From assembly GCF_016918075.2 (NCBI RefSeq), contig NZ_JAERPS020000002.1:310001-374000 (forward strand): a stretch of DNA of 64,000 bases, in the 5' to 3' direction. Of the stretch, positions 26,645-35,834 are shown piece by piece (the first letter of the stretch is position 1; every line of letters starts with the position of its first letter). Origin of the DNA: Rheinheimera maricola (GTDB lineage Bacteria > Pseudomonadota > Gammaproteobacteria > Enterobacterales > Alteromonadaceae). The notes under the pieces were generated by a model. That model was not told where the DNA came from and searched no databases. It saw only the letters and a list, made by a program, of their open reading frames with translations. The translations under genes and the position numbers were made by a program.

Positions 26645-27775
26645 TTAAAATACCAGGTCAACACCAGCAACCACCAACCCTAGTCGATCATCTGTCAGCC
26701 TGTTTTTCTGCGAGGTGTATTGCAGCTTAAATGCGGCCGAAGGATGAAAGTCATATCTTAAACCTATGTTCAGCGTATCGGCTTCCCGCGCCTGGCTTTG
26801 CACTGTCGCCACAGCGCCAAAATATAACGGTGCCAGAGGTGTAGTGGCCAGATTTTGGAACGGTTGATATATCTCGGGCTTAGCATCATGCCGCTCCCAC
26901 TCATGGGACACATAAGGCGTAACGCTACCAAAGCGATAACCGACAGAGATAAAATAATTGTCGCGTTTAGCAAAGAAGGTGTTGTCAACTTCTGTGCGGT
27001 TAAATTCAGCCACTATGACTAAATTTTCTCTATCAATACCAGCACCTACACCGAAGAAAGTACCCTTGTCTTTGTCAAAACCTATGCCTCTGGCTAATTC
27101 ACCCTGACCATTGCTAGTTAATGCCGCCAACAGATTATTAACACTCTCATTAGCAAATACTAATGTGGCATCAGCTGTGTAATAAGCGACCCGAAAGTTG
27201 TACCAGTCACGGCTCAGTTCCCAGCTCGCACCATAAAAGCCTTCGAGCTTGCCGTCACCCAAGCCTGTGGTACCGCTATAGCCACCTATCATTGCCATAA
27301 AAGTGGAGTCAAAGCCACCTATCACATCGGTCCGATATAGTGATACGCCTTCAATATTGTTAAAACCCAGACCATAGACACTGCGTGGCACACGAGACCA
27401 GTCGTAGGCATAGCCCACGTCCATATACTCTGAGTACTTATAAAATGGCGCGCGTAAGCGACCTGCATTGATGGTGGTATTGTCGTTTAACTGATACGAC
27501 AAAAAGGCCCACTCGAAGCTGATATCAAAGTCTTCATTACCCCGGCCCATCATTTGTGCTGTGACCGAGAGTTTTTCACCCAGATCAGAGCGCACCTGCA
27601 GTGCCATCAAACTCTCATTTTTAAAATCCAATTCGTCAGTATAGCCATATAGCTGCTCATCGCTGCCCATCGTCATACCAGCTTTAATTGAGGCAAAGCC
27701 GTTAATGGTTGTATCAGCGAATGCCGGAGTGACAAGCCCGGCTATCGCGAGCGCTATTAGAGATTTTTTTATCAT
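26645..27775 (-). CDS. Outer-membrane porin-like protein
   Basis: A 376-residue exported protein with signal peptide (1-20, cleavage after AFA). Alternating beta strands rich in Tyr, Gly and Asn and a C-terminal Phe (VVAGVDLVF) are the outer-membrane beta-barrel signature recognised by BamA. Segments such as INAGRLRAPFYKYSEYMDVGYAYDW resemble Alteromonadales porins annotated as topology-unknown or phosphate-selective. The stop is 11 bp from the start of the phosphate-binding-like gene. Specificity is not visible; an anion or phosphate channel is possible from context. Confidence 0.82.
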   Translation of the reverse strand: MIKKSLIALAIAGLVTPAFADTTINGFASIKAGMTMGSDEQLYGYTDELDFKNESLMALQVRSDLGEKLSVTAQMMGRGNEDFDISFEWAFLSYQLNDNTTINAGRLRAPFYKYSEYMDVGYAYDWSRVPRSVYGLGFNNIEGVSLYRTDVIGGFDSTFMAMIGGYSGTTGLGDGKLEGFYGASWELSRDWYNFRVAYYTADATLVFANESVNNLLAALTSNGQGELARGIGFDKDKGTFFGVGAGIDRENLVIVAEFNRTEVDNTFFAKRDNYFISVGYRFGSVTPYVSHEWERHDAKPEIYQPFQNLATTPLAPLYFGAVATVQSQAREADTLNIGLRYDFHPSAAFKLQYTSQKNRLTDDRLGLVVAGVDLVF

Positions 27776-27878
27776 AATTACTCCATACGTTTATCGATGT
27801 CCTGATGATCCTAGCTCAAATAGCGCAATACTCCAGCACACATTAGTCTTTTATTAAGTGAGATCAGTTATTTGCATA

Positions 27879-27905
27879 AAAAAACGGCCATATGGGCCGT
27901 TTTTT
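27879..27905 (-). terminator. Intrinsic terminator of the isc operon
   Basis: AAAAAACGGCC (27879-27889) pairs with GGCCGTTTTTT (27895-27905) around ATATG. It lies about 20 bp past the fdx stop and closes the iscRSUA-hscBA-fdx transcript; no iscX gene lies between. Confidence 0.9.
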
Positions 27906-27922
27906 ATATATTTGCTGGCTAA

Positions 27923-28261
27923 TTAATGGCCTTCACTGACCATATTTACCGTGTATTTTGGGATCTCTACCACCAGATCTTCATCAGCAATACGTGCCTG
28001 ACAGCCGAGGCGGGATTCTGGTTCCAAACCCCAGGCTTTATCCAGCATATCGTCTTCCAGCTCATCGCTTTCATTCAGCGAGTAAAAACCCTCACGAACA
28101 ATGACATGACAGGTTGTACAAGCGCAGGATTTCTCGCAAGCATGCTCAATAGCTATACCGCTGCGTAGTGCAACATCTAATACTGTCTCACCGGTTTTGG
28201 CTGCAATAGCAGCCCCTTCCGGGCACAGTTCAGCATGGGGTAAAAATACAATTTGTGGCAT
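27923..28261 (-). CDS. fdx: ISC-type [2Fe-2S] ferredoxin
   Basis: A 112-residue adrenodoxin-type ferredoxin that supplies electrons for Fe-S cluster assembly. The cluster ligands are Cys42, Cys48, Cys51 and Cys87, in the family spacing (HACEKSCACTTC and RLGCQAR). It is the last gene of the isc operon, 3 bp after hscA, and is followed by a strong terminator. Confidence 0.97.
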   Translation of the reverse strand: MPQIVFLPHAELCPEGAAIAAKTGETVLDVALRSGIAIEHACEKSCACTTCHVIVREGFYSLNESDELEDDMLDKAWGLEPESRLGCQARIADEDLVVEIPKYTVNMVSEGH

Positions 28262-28264
28262 CTG

Positions 28265-30121
28265 TTATACCTCGTCCACGTTATGGCCTGTTAACGCACT
28301 GCGCACGGATTGATCCATGCGTCGAGCGGCAAAGTCGTCAGTCAAATGGTTAGTGTGTTCAATTGCAGCTTTGATTGCTGCAATGTCATCCGCTTGTTTT
28401 ACCCGGCTAAGCTCAGTCAACGCCTGCTCAATCGCTTCAAGCTCATCAATGCCAAGCAGGGCTGAGTCTGCGCGTAACGCTTGTGATACCGCTTCAAGTA
28501 CACGTTCAGCTTCTACTTGTTGCTCGCGCAGCAGTCGAATTTGCATATCTTGCCGCGCATATTGCATAGAGCCTTTCAACATCGTCGCCACTTGTTCATC
28601 AGACAGGCCATACGACGGCTTTACCTGAATATTGGCTTGCACGCCGCTGGATTTTTCCTGCGCAGTAACACTTAATAAGCCATCGGCGTCAACCTGAAAA
28701 GTAACACGAACATGTGCACCACCAGCAGGCATGGCAGGGATGCCGCGTAGTTCAAATCGTGCCAGCGAACGGCAATCGTCTACCAGTTCACGCTCACCTT
28801 GCACCACATGCAGCGCCATTGCAGTCTGGCCATCTTTAAAGGTGGTAAATTCCTGCGCCCGCGCTACCGGGATCACCGTATTACGTGGAATAATTTTTTC
28901 GGTTAGCCCACCCATGGTTTCAAGGCCTAATGACAGCGGAATAACATCCAGCAACAAGGTATCGCCATCGGCTTTATTGCCCACCAACACATTGGCTTGA
29001 ATGGCAGCACCAATCGCCACCACTTTATCCGGATCAATAGAGGTTAGCGGTTCGGTAGCAAAAAACGCGGCAACCTGATTGCGCACCAAAGGCACCCGGG
29101 TAGAGCCGCCCACCATTACCACTTTAACAATATCTTCGTTACTTAAGCCGGCATCTCGCAGTACCTGGCGACAGGCTCGGATAGTTTTTTTCACTAATGC
29201 CGATATCAGCTGTTCAAAATTAGTCTTATTCAGCTTGCCATCCACATCGCCCCGGGCAGTTGGCACACTAAAGCTGACGTCATCACGCTCAGTGAGTTGC
29301 TCTTTAACCTGACGGGCCAGGGTTAAGTATTGCCGCATTTGCTGATGCGACAACTCGGCTTCGCCAGTTTGCTGCTGTAAATAGTTTACGATGGCATGGT
29401 CAAAATCATCACCACCCAGCGCGGAGTCACCACCGGTGGCTAACACCTCAAACACACCACGACGCAGCCGTAAAATAGAGATATCAAAGGTGCCACCGCC
29501 CAAATCATATACGGCAATTATCCCTTCCTGGCCTGAGTCCAAACCGTAGGCCAGTGCAGCAGCCGTCGGCTCGTTCAATAAACGCATTACCGTTAAGCCG
29601 GCTAATTTAGCAGCATCTTTGGTGGCCTGACGCTGAGCATCATCAAAATAGGCTGGCACAGTAATCACCACGCCGTTTAATTCACCACCCAGGGTTTCGC
29701 TGGCAGTATTGGCCAGTGTAGCCAGAATTTCCGCTGACACTTCTACCGGATTTTTCACGCCTTGCACTGTGTCTATCGCCACTAAACCGTGCTGATCAAC
29801 CAAGCGGTACGGCACCTGCTGCTTTAGCGCAGCCGTTTCCTGGTAACCTTTACCCATCAAGCGTTTTACTGACACTATAGTGTTGTCGGCATCCTCTACC
29901 GCCGCCGCCATCGCCGCATCACCTACCACTACACGGTCTGCCGTGTAACGCACCACCGATGGCAGCATATCCCGGCCTTGGCTATTTGCCAGCGTTTTGG
30001 CTTCGCCACTGCGCACGGCAGCCACCAGCGAGTTAGTGGTACCCAGATCAATGCCGGCCGCCAGCTTGTGCTGGTGCGGCGCAGCGCTTTGTCCCGGCTC
30101 TGCGATTTGTAATAACGCCAT
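28265..30121 (-). CDS. hscA: Fe-S protein assembly chaperone HscA (Hsp70 type)
   Basis: A 618-residue specialised Hsp70 that, with HscB, releases clusters from IscU by binding its LPPVK motif. The ATPase domain is residues ~20-390 ([45 protein letters not shown]). The substrate-binding domain follows. The length matches E. coli HscA (616). It starts 8 bp after hscB in the order iscA-hscB-hscA-fdx. Confidence 0.98.
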   Translation of the reverse strand: MALLQIAEPGQSAAPHQHKLAAGIDLGTTNSLVAAVRSGEAKTLANSQGRDMLPSVVRYTADRVVVGDAAMAAAVEDADNTIVSVKRLMGKGYQETAALKQQVPYRLVDQHGLVAIDTVQGVKNPVEVSAEILATLANTASETLGGELNGVVITVPAYFDDAQRQATKDAAKLAGLTVMRLLNEPTAAALAYGLDSGQEGIIAVYDLGGGTFDISILRLRRGVFEVLATGGDSALGGDDFDHAIVNYLQQQTGEAELSHQQMRQYLTLARQVKEQLTERDDVSFSVPTARGDVDGKLNKTNFEQLISALVKKTIRACRQVLRDAGLSNEDIVKVVMVGGSTRVPLVRNQVAAFFATEPLTSIDPDKVVAIGAAIQANVLVGNKADGDTLLLDVIPLSLGLETMGGLTEKIIPRNTVIPVARAQEFTTFKDGQTAMALHVVQGERELVDDCRSLARFELRGIPAMPAGGAHVRVTFQVDADGLLSVTAQEKSSGVQANIQVKPSYGLSDEQVATMLKGSMQYARQDMQIRLLREQQVEAERVLEAVSQALRADSALLGIDELEAIEQALTELSRVKQADDIAAIKAAIEHTNHLTDDFAARRMDQSVRSALTGHNVDEV

Positions 30122-30129
30122 AGTGTTGT

Positions 30130-30654
30130 TTAGTCTTGTAGTTGCTGTTCAATCAGCTCCAGCTCTTGCTGTAGCTTAAAGAAGAATTTTAGTTTACGAA
30201 TAAGGTCAGCCGCCAGCTGGTCTTGTTCGGAGGTTTCAGTTACTAATGCTGCGCCAAGTTGCTTTAACAGCGCATTTTTTTGCTGCTGCAACTGTCTGTC
30301 TATACTGTCGATCACCGCGTCAGGATCTGCGCTGTTGTCAATGTCGGCCAGTTGTTCCCGCAGTTCCATCTGCTGCATTAAAAACTGCGGATCAGTAAAG
30401 CTGCGCTGCTCGTGGCTTATTTTCAAACCACGCAGCGCCAGTAAGTGCTCTGCGCGTAATAGCGGCTGCTTTAAGCTGTGATAAGCATCATTAATGTTGG
30501 CCGTTTGCTGCACTGCCAGCAGTTTATCGCGCTCAGATCCACTGCTGTGCTGGTCCGGATGGAACTGCTTTTGCAGCTTCAGATAGCGAGAGCCAAGCTC
30601 GGTTAAATCCAGCTCGAACGTCGCCGGCAGATTAAACAGCTGAAAGTAATTCAT
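30130..30654 (-). CDS. hscB: Fe-S protein assembly co-chaperone HscB (J-domain)
   Basis: A 174-residue co-chaperone (E. coli 171) with N-terminal J domain (1-75) carrying the HPD tripeptide in QKQFHPDQH and a C-terminal helical domain that binds IscU. It stimulates HscA ATPase. It lies 28 bp downstream of iscA and 8 bp upstream of hscA. Confidence 0.97.
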   Translation of the reverse strand: MNYFQLFNLPATFELDLTELGSRYLKLQKQFHPDQHSSGSERDKLLAVQQTANINDAYHSLKQPLLRAEHLLALRGLKISHEQRSFTDPQFLMQQMELREQLADIDNSADPDAVIDSIDRQLQQQKNALLKQLGAALVTETSEQDQLAADLIRKLKFFFKLQQELELIEQQLQD

Positions 30655-30682
30655 CCGGCCCCTAGATACTTACCGTTTGCAC

Positions 30683-31006
30683 TTAAACCGTGAAGCTTTC
30701 GCCACAACCACATTCGCCATTGACGTTAGGGTTATTAAACTGAAAACCTTCGTTAAGGCCTTCTTTGACGAAGTCCAACTGGGTACCATCGATATAAACT
30801 AGGCTTTTGCCGTCGACAATCAGTTTTAAATCATCGTGATCAAAAACCTGATCGTCATCGTTTAGCGTGTCGACAAACTCCAGTACATAAGCCAGGCCAG
30901 AACAACCAGTGGTTTTTACACCCACTCGTAAACCTATGCCTTTACCACGGTTATGCAAGAAGCTGCGTACCCGCTCAGCGGCTGCTGTGGTCATCGAAAT
31001 AGCCAT
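30683..31006 (-). CDS. iscA: Iron-sulfur cluster assembly protein IscA
   Basis: A 107-residue A-type carrier (E. coli 107). The three conserved cysteines are in [11 protein letters not shown] and the C-terminal GECGCGESF. It is thought to deliver clusters or iron, mainly for [4Fe-4S] targets. It starts 4 bp after the iscU stop. Confidence 0.97.
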   Translation of the reverse strand: MAISMTTAAAERVRSFLHNRGKGIGLRVGVKTTGCSGLAYVLEFVDTLNDDDQVFDHDDLKLIVDGKSLVYIDGTQLDFVKEGLNEGFQFNNPNVNGECGCGESFTV

Positions 31007-31010
31007 TTAC

Positions 31011-31394
31011 TTAGCCCCCGTGCTTTTGCTTGTAGTCAGCAATAGCGGCTTTAATGGCATCTTCTGCCAGAATAGAGCAATGGATTTTAACCGGTGGCAA
31101 CGCTAATTCTTGTGCGATGTCCGTGTTAGTGATTTGTTGTGCTTCATCCAGGCTTTTGCCTTTAACCCACTCGGTTACCAGCGAGCTTGACGCTATAGCA
31201 CTGCCACAACCATAGGTTTTAAACTTGGCGTCTTCAATAATGCCCGCAGCATTCACTTTGATCTGCAATTTCATTACATCACCACAAGCGGGTGCACCCA
31301 CCATACCCGTGGCAACGCTGGCGTCGTCTTTATCAAACGAGCCAACATTGCGTGGGTTTTCGTAATGATCGATTACTTTATTACTGTAAGCCAT
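31011..31394 (-). CDS. iscU: Iron-sulfur cluster scaffold IscU
   Basis: A 127-residue scaffold (E. coli 128). The three cluster cysteines are visible in GAPACGDVMKL, TYGCGSAIASSSL and KIHCSILAEDA, and LPPVK, the HscA recognition motif, stands just before the last one. It is 30 bp downstream of iscS. Confidence 0.98.
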   Translation of the reverse strand: MAYSNKVIDHYENPRNVGSFDKDDASVATGMVGAPACGDVMKLQIKVNAAGIIEDAKFKTYGCGSAIASSSLVTEWVKGKSLDEAQQITNTDIAQELALPPVKIHCSILAEDAIKAAIADYKQKHGG

Positions 31395-31424
31395 GATAGT
31401 TACCTCAATATGCAGCTGGCGCGC

Positions 31425-32639
31425 TTAGTGCGCGACCCAAGCTACAGTGTTTAAATCGATGCCGTCTTTGAACATATCCCAAAGCGGTGACATAGCACGC
31501 AGTTTTTCAATCGCCTGATGCACTATTTTAATTGTGTGATCAACTTGTTCTTCCGTGGTGAAACGGCCAATACTGAAGCGGATTGAGCTGTGCGCAAGTT
31601 CATCACTCATACCCAATGCACGCAGCACGTATGATGGCTCCAGGCTGGCAGAAGTGCAGGCAGAGCCTGATGATACGGCGATATCTTTTAACGCCATAAT
31701 CAACGATTCACCTTCAACGTAGTTAAAGCTGATATTAGTAATGTGCGGTACGCGCTGCTCACGATTACCGTTTAAAAACACCTGTTCAATATCTTTTACG
31801 CCGTTTAATAAACGATCACGCAATATAGTAATACGTTGAATCTCACCGTGCATTTCTAGCTTGGCGATACGAAATGCCTCGCCCATAGCGACAATTTGGT
31901 GCGTAGGTAAGGTGCCTGAACGCATACCACGCTCGTGGCCGCCACCGTGCATCTGTGCTTCTAAACGAATACGTGGCTTACGGCGCACAAACAGTGCCCC
32001 TATGCCTTTTGGGCCGTAAGCTTTGTGGGCTGAAAACGACATTAAATCGACTTTCAGCGTTTGTAGGTCGATTTCAACCTTACCAGCAGCCTGTGCTGCA
32101 TCAACGTGAAAAATAATACCTTTACTGCGACAAAACTCACCAATGGCGGCAATGTCTTGCACAACGCCGATCTCGTTGTTAACAAACATCACGCTGATAA
32201 CCGAGGTATCAGGGCGAGTAACCGCCTCAAGCATTTCAACCGTAACTAAACCATCAGTTTGCGGCTGCAGATAGGTAACCTCATAACCTTCACGTTCCAA
32301 TTGGCGCATGGTATCTAAGGTAGCTTTATGCTCGGTTTTTACCGTGATGAGGTGCTTACCTTTTTTGTGGTAAAAATCGGCAGCGCCTTTAATCGCCAGA
32401 TTATTTGATTCGGTGGCACCTGAGGTGAATACAATTTCACGCGGGTCGGCATTAACCAGCTCAGCAATCTGGCTGCGGGCAATTTCTACAGCTTCTTCTG
32501 CCTGCCAGCCGAAACGATGCGAACGCGACGCCGGATTACCAAACTCGCCGTCCATGGTTAAAAATTGCATCATTTTTTCCGCTACGCGCGGGTCGACCGG
32601 GGTAGTTGCAGCGTAATCCAGATAAATAGGTAGCTTCAT
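31425..32639 (-). CDS. iscS: Cysteine desulfurase IscS
   Basis: A 404-residue PLP enzyme, the same length as E. coli IscS, producing persulfide sulfur from cysteine for Fe-S clusters, tRNA thiolation and other uses. The PLP lysine is in [12 protein letters not shown] and the persulfide Cys in [14 protein letters not shown]. The start ATG follows iscR by 17 bp. Confidence 0.98.
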   Translation of the reverse strand: MKLPIYLDYAATTPVDPRVAEKMMQFLTMDGEFGNPASRSHRFGWQAEEAVEIARSQIAELVNADPREIVFTSGATESNNLAIKGAADFYHKKGKHLITVKTEHKATLDTMRQLEREGYEVTYLQPQTDGLVTVEMLEAVTRPDTSVISVMFVNNEIGVVQDIAAIGEFCRSKGIIFHVDAAQAAGKVEIDLQTLKVDLMSFSAHKAYGPKGIGALFVRRKPRIRLEAQMHGGGHERGMRSGTLPTHQIVAMGEAFRIAKLEMHGEIQRITILRDRLLNGVKDIEQVFLNGNREQRVPHITNISFNYVEGESLIMALKDIAVSSGSACTSASLEPSYVLRALGMSDELAHSSIRFSIGRFTTEEQVDHTIKIVHQAIEKLRAMSPLWDMFKDGIDLNTVAWVAH

Positions 32640-32656
32640 TATTTGCTCCGTGTTGC

Positions 32657-33139
32657 CTACAGCTGGCAGCTGACTTCAATATCAGTTGCCGGATTCTTTA
32701 CAATGCGGCTGTTTTGCCGTTTTGCCAGGTTTTTTACGTCTTGCTGGTTTACCAGCTCGCCCAGCGTAATGCCGGTAAGAAAATCTTCAATGCGGTGGCT
32801 TAAGTCGCTCCACAAGGTATGGGTTAAACAGCGCGTACCGCTATGACAGTCAGATTTACCCTGACACCGGGTTGCATCTACCGACTCGTCTACGGCACTT
32901 ATTACATCAGATACCGAAATCGCGCTTGCTTCCCGCCCCAGTTGATAACCACCACCCGGGCCGCGCACGCTGCTTACCAAGCCTTGTTTACGCAAGCGGG
33001 CAAACAATTGCTCAAGATAAGATAACGAAATACCCTGACGCGTAGAGATATCGGCCAGTGGCACAGGCCCATTGGCCGTATGTAAGGCCACATCCAGCAT
33101 AGCCGTTACCGCATAGCGGCCTTTCGACGTTAATCTCAT
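32657..33139 (-). CDS. iscR: Fe-S cluster regulator IscR
   Basis: A 160-residue Rrf2-family regulator with a [2Fe-2S] cluster bound by Cys92, Cys98 and Cys104 ([13 protein letters not shown]). Holo-IscR represses its own operon. The winged helix covers residues 1-80 ([19 protein letters not shown]). Two type-1 IscR sites lie upstream at 33174-33198 and 33201-33225, so autoregulation is well supported. It is the first gene of the isc operon. Confidence 0.98.
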   Translation of the reverse strand: MRLTSKGRYAVTAMLDVALHTANGPVPLADISTRQGISLSYLEQLFARLRKQGLVSSVRGPGGGYQLGREASAISVSDVISAVDESVDATRCQGKSDCHSGTRCLTHTLWSDLSHRIEDFLTGITLGELVNQQDVKNLAKRQNSRIVKNPATDIEVSCQL

Positions 33140-33166
33140 GGTTTGCTCCCCGAAAACACTGGCGCT

Positions 33167-33194
33167 ATTTTACTTTCCTGACTGTTTTAGTCAA
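33167..33194 (-). promoter_or_regulatory. Probable iscR promoter
   Basis: On the minus strand TTGACT (33194-33189) and TAAAAT (33172-33167) stand 16 bp apart, a good sigma-70 match. The -35 hexamer lies inside the proximal IscR site, which fits repression by occlusion. It is about 28 bp upstream of the iscR start codon. Confidence 0.7.
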
Positions 33195-33198
33195 GTAT
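33174..33198 (-). promoter_or_regulatory. Type-1 IscR binding site, proximal
   Basis: The 25-bp segment fits the type-1 consensus (ATAxYYGACTRWWWYAGTCRRxTAT) at about 23 positions; only the last ATAT-like end deviates. It overlaps the -35 and spacer of the probable iscR promoter. Confidence 0.8.
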
Positions 33199-33200
33199 TA

Positions 33201-33225
33201 ATAACCTAGTGCTTTAGTCAGGTAT
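33201..33225 (-). promoter_or_regulatory. Type-1 IscR binding site, distal
   Basis: A second 25-bp match to the type-1 IscR consensus, at about 21 positions, two bases upstream of the proximal site. Paired sites upstream of iscR are also known in E. coli. Confidence 0.7.
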
Positions 33226-33255
33226 TAAGCTATAAGGTTCCATGCGGGTGCATGG

Positions 33256-34065
33256 TTAAATATTCGGGTCAAAGGCCTCAACATCGCGTTTACGCTCTTG
33301 GGCTGCACGCTGTTCGGCTAGTTTAAAGTCTTCTCCTTCAATATCTACTGTAGGCATTTCGCCACAAACATTACCACCTAGTTGGTTTACACTGTGGCAC
33401 AGCTCGCCTACTTTATTATCCAGAAACTGAATATGATCCAACATGCGACCAATAGCATTGGCAACCGGATCAGGGTTATCGGCCGCTACGGCATAGGCAT
33501 CAAAGCCAAATTTTTGCGCCAGTTGTTTGCGTTCAGCACTTACTTCAACATCTGCTTTAGCCACGATACGGCCCGGGATACCAATCACGGTCGCACCTGC
33601 TGGTACATCTTTTACCACCACGGCATTAGAACCGATACGAGCATTTGCCCCCACTGTTAACGGGCCCAGCACCTTGGCACCGGCGCCAATTACCACGCCA
33701 TTGGCCAATGTGGGGTGACGTTTACCCGGGTTCCAGCTGGTGCCGCCCAGTGTCACGCCATGATACAAGGTTACGTCGTCGCCAATCTCGGCGGTTTCAC
33801 CTATCACCACGCCCATGCCGTGGTCGATAAAAAACCGCCGGCCGATTTTAGCGCCCGGATGAATTTCCACTCCAGTTAGCCAGCGCGCGATGGTACTTAA
33901 AAATCGCGCCAGCCACTTCCAGTTGGCACGCCACAATTTGTGGCTAACCCTATGCCACCAAATGGCATGCAAACCGGGATAATTGGTTAATACTTCAAAG
34001 CTGCTGCGCGCCGCTGGATCGCGCTCAAACACACTTTTAATGTCTTCTTTGATGCCCGCAAACAT
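33256..34065 (-). CDS. cysE: Serine O-acetyltransferase
   Basis: A 269-residue left-handed beta-helix acetyltransferase making O-acetylserine, the cysteine precursor. The hexapeptide repeats are clear ([38 protein letters not shown]). The N-terminal helical domain is short, as in the CysE type found next to isc/nif clusters rather than E. coli CysE. An extra Glu/Lys-rich C-terminal tail of ~60 residues follows. It lies between trmJ and iscR, tying cysteine supply to the desulfurase IscS. Confidence 0.94.
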   Translation of the reverse strand: MFAGIKEDIKSVFERDPAARSSFEVLTNYPGLHAIWWHRVSHKLWRANWKWLARFLSTIARWLTGVEIHPGAKIGRRFFIDHGMGVVIGETAEIGDDVTLYHGVTLGGTSWNPGKRHPTLANGVVIGAGAKVLGPLTVGANARIGSNAVVVKDVPAGATVIGIPGRIVAKADVEVSAERKQLAQKFGFDAYAVAADNPDPVANAIGRMLDHIQFLDNKVGELCHSVNQLGGNVCGEMPTVDIEGEDFKLAEQRAAQERKRDVEAFDPNI

Positions 34066-34068
34066 GCC

Positions 34069-34812
34069 CTACTCCTTTTCGCCCTGTGCTTTACGGCCAA
34101 AACGCTGCACTGAGGTTAAGATGCCACGCAAAATATTGTATTCCGCTTCTTCCGGCCGTGCCCGGGTAAATAGACGTTTTAACTTAGTCATTACCACACC
34201 AGGATGTTGCTTGATAATAAAACCGGTGTCGTTCAGGGTCTGTTCCAGGTGCTGATAGAAATTTAGCATTTGTTCGTTGCTAGGATAGGCGATTTCGTCT
34301 TCAGCAATGGCTGGCTGCACCTGCTGCTGTAAAAATGCCATGCGCACCTCATAGCAAACAATTTGCACCGCCATCGCCAGATTCAGTGAGCTGTATTCCG
34401 GGTTCGCCGCAATGCACACGTGATAATTACACAGCTGCAGTTCGTCATTGCTTAGCCCGCTGCTTTCACGACCAAATACCAGTGCAACCGGGTGTGTTGC
34501 CGCCTCGAGTACAGCTTGTATGCCGCACTCACGGGGCTCCAGCATAGGCCAGCTCAAGGTACGTGAGCGCGCGCTGCTACCGATCACCAGCGGGCAATCC
34601 GTAATAGCCTGTTGCAGGGTGTTGAATACTTTAGCATTAGCCAAAATATCGCTGGCGCCTGCCGACAGCGCATAAGCCTGGCCATCAGGTAGCTCTTTAG
34701 GTGCCACTAAATACAACTGAGACAGGCCCATGGTTTTCATAGCACGGGCTACCGAACCAATATTGCCGGTATGGGTTGTGCCAACGAGAATAATACGGAT
34801 TTGGTCTAACAT
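34069..34812 (-). CDS. trmJ: tRNA (cytidine/uridine-32-2'-O)-methyltransferase TrmJ
   Basis: A SPOUT methyltransferase of ~247 residues (E. coli 246) that methylates the ribose at position 32 in some tRNAs. Signatures: [24 protein letters not shown] at the start (split here for length), [16 protein letters not shown] and [14 protein letters not shown] forming the SAM knot. The start was moved to the ATG at 34812 (MLDQIRI), with GGAAG upstream; the frame extends to 34890 without support. It is 3 bp upstream of cysE, the first gene of a trmJ-cysE-isc run. Confidence 0.95.
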   Translation of the reverse strand: MLDQIRIILVGTTHTGNIGSVARAMKTMGLSQLYLVAPKELPDGQAYALSAGASDILANAKVFNTLQQAITDCPLVIGSSARSRTLSWPMLEPRECGIQAVLEAATHPVALVFGRESSGLSNDELQLCNYHVCIAANPEYSSLNLAMAVQIVCYEVRMAFLQQQVQPAIAEDEIAYPSNEQMLNFYQHLEQTLNDTGFIIKQHPGVVMTKLKRLFTRARPEEAEYNILRGILTSVQRFGRKAQGEKE

Positions 34813-34982
34813 AAGGCTTCCCGCGTAAAAGGGCCGGTATTCTACCACAGGCAAATGCAATTGTTGATGAGAAAATAGCAGTCTGGCCATCTGAATAAAA
34901 CAGATTAATGCGCCAAGGCAACCTGCTTTTTAAACATTGTTTTGCTACACTAGCGCCACTTTTACTACAGGGAACCACGAAG

Positions 34983-35807
34983 ATGAAAACTATAACACTG
35001 GCAGCTGCGCTGTCTGCTCTTCTGTTAAGCCCACTGAGCTATGCCGATGATAACGCTGAAGCATTGCAAATGGCGGTTGATCATCCCAGCCGCAGTCCAG
35101 CTAATGTTGCCCGGGATCAATACCGAAACCCGGTTGCCACCTTGCAGTTTTTTGAAGTAACCCCAGCCAGCACTGTGGTAGAAATATCACCTGGCGGTGG
35201 CTGGTATACTGAAATTCTGGCACCGTTGCTGGCGGCGCACGGTACTTATTATGCCGCGCACTTCCCAGCTAACAGCGAGTCAGACTATTACCAACGCAGC
35301 CGCGCGGGTTTTGTTGAAAAGCTGGCGGCTAACCCCGTGTATAACCGTGTGCAACTAACTGAATTTGCACCAGACAATAGCGGTGCTATTGCCCCTACAG
35401 GCAGTGCCGATGTGGTGTTAACCTTCCGCAATCTGCATAACTGGTACGGCAACGGCGGTGACGCCGGCATGCTGGCCATTTTTACTGATTTTTACAAAGC
35501 GCTTAAGCCTGGTGGCATTTTGGGTGTAGTAGAACACCGCCTGCCAGCAGATAAAATGAGCGCTGACTGGAAAAAGACCGGTTACTTCCCACAAGCGCTT
35601 ACCATTAGCCTGGCCGAGCAAGCGGGTTTTGTATTCGAAGCCGCAAGCGATGTAAATGCAAACCCTAACGATACTGCAGATCATCCAGGCGGTGTCTGGA
35701 CTTTGCCGCCAGTACTGCGCTTAAAAGAGCAAGATAAAGACAAATATATGGCAATAGGCGAAAGCGACCGCATGACGCTGAAGTTTCGTAAGCCTTTGAC
35801 TAAATAA
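34983..35807 (+). CDS. Exported class I SAM-methyltransferase-like protein
   Basis: A 274-residue protein starting at ATG 34983, giving a signal peptide (1-21, cleavage after SYA). The mature part has the Rossmann methyltransferase pattern: VVEISPGGGWYTEIL as motif I (~57-70), DVVLTFRNLHNW as motif IV and KPGGILGVVEHRL as motif VI. The frame extends upstream to 34908 but the signal peptide fixes the start. A SAM-dependent enzyme in the periplasm is unexpected since SAM is cytoplasmic. It lies 27 bp before purD on the same strand. The substrate is unknown. Confidence 0.85.
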   Translation: MKTITLAAALSALLLSPLSYADDNAEALQMAVDHPSRSPANVARDQYRNPVATLQFFEVTPASTVVEISPGGGWYTEILAPLLAAHGTYYAAHFPANSESDYYQRSRAGFVEKLAANPVYNRVQLTEFAPDNSGAIAPTGSADVVLTFRNLHNWYGNGGDAGMLAIFTDFYKALKPGGILGVVEHRLPADKMSADWKKTGYFPQALTISLAEQAGFVFEAASDVNANPNDTADHPGGVWTLPPVLRLKEQDKDKYMAIGESDRMTLKFRKPLTK

Positions 35808-35834
35808 ATTTTTAGATAATTGACGGAAAGCTAA

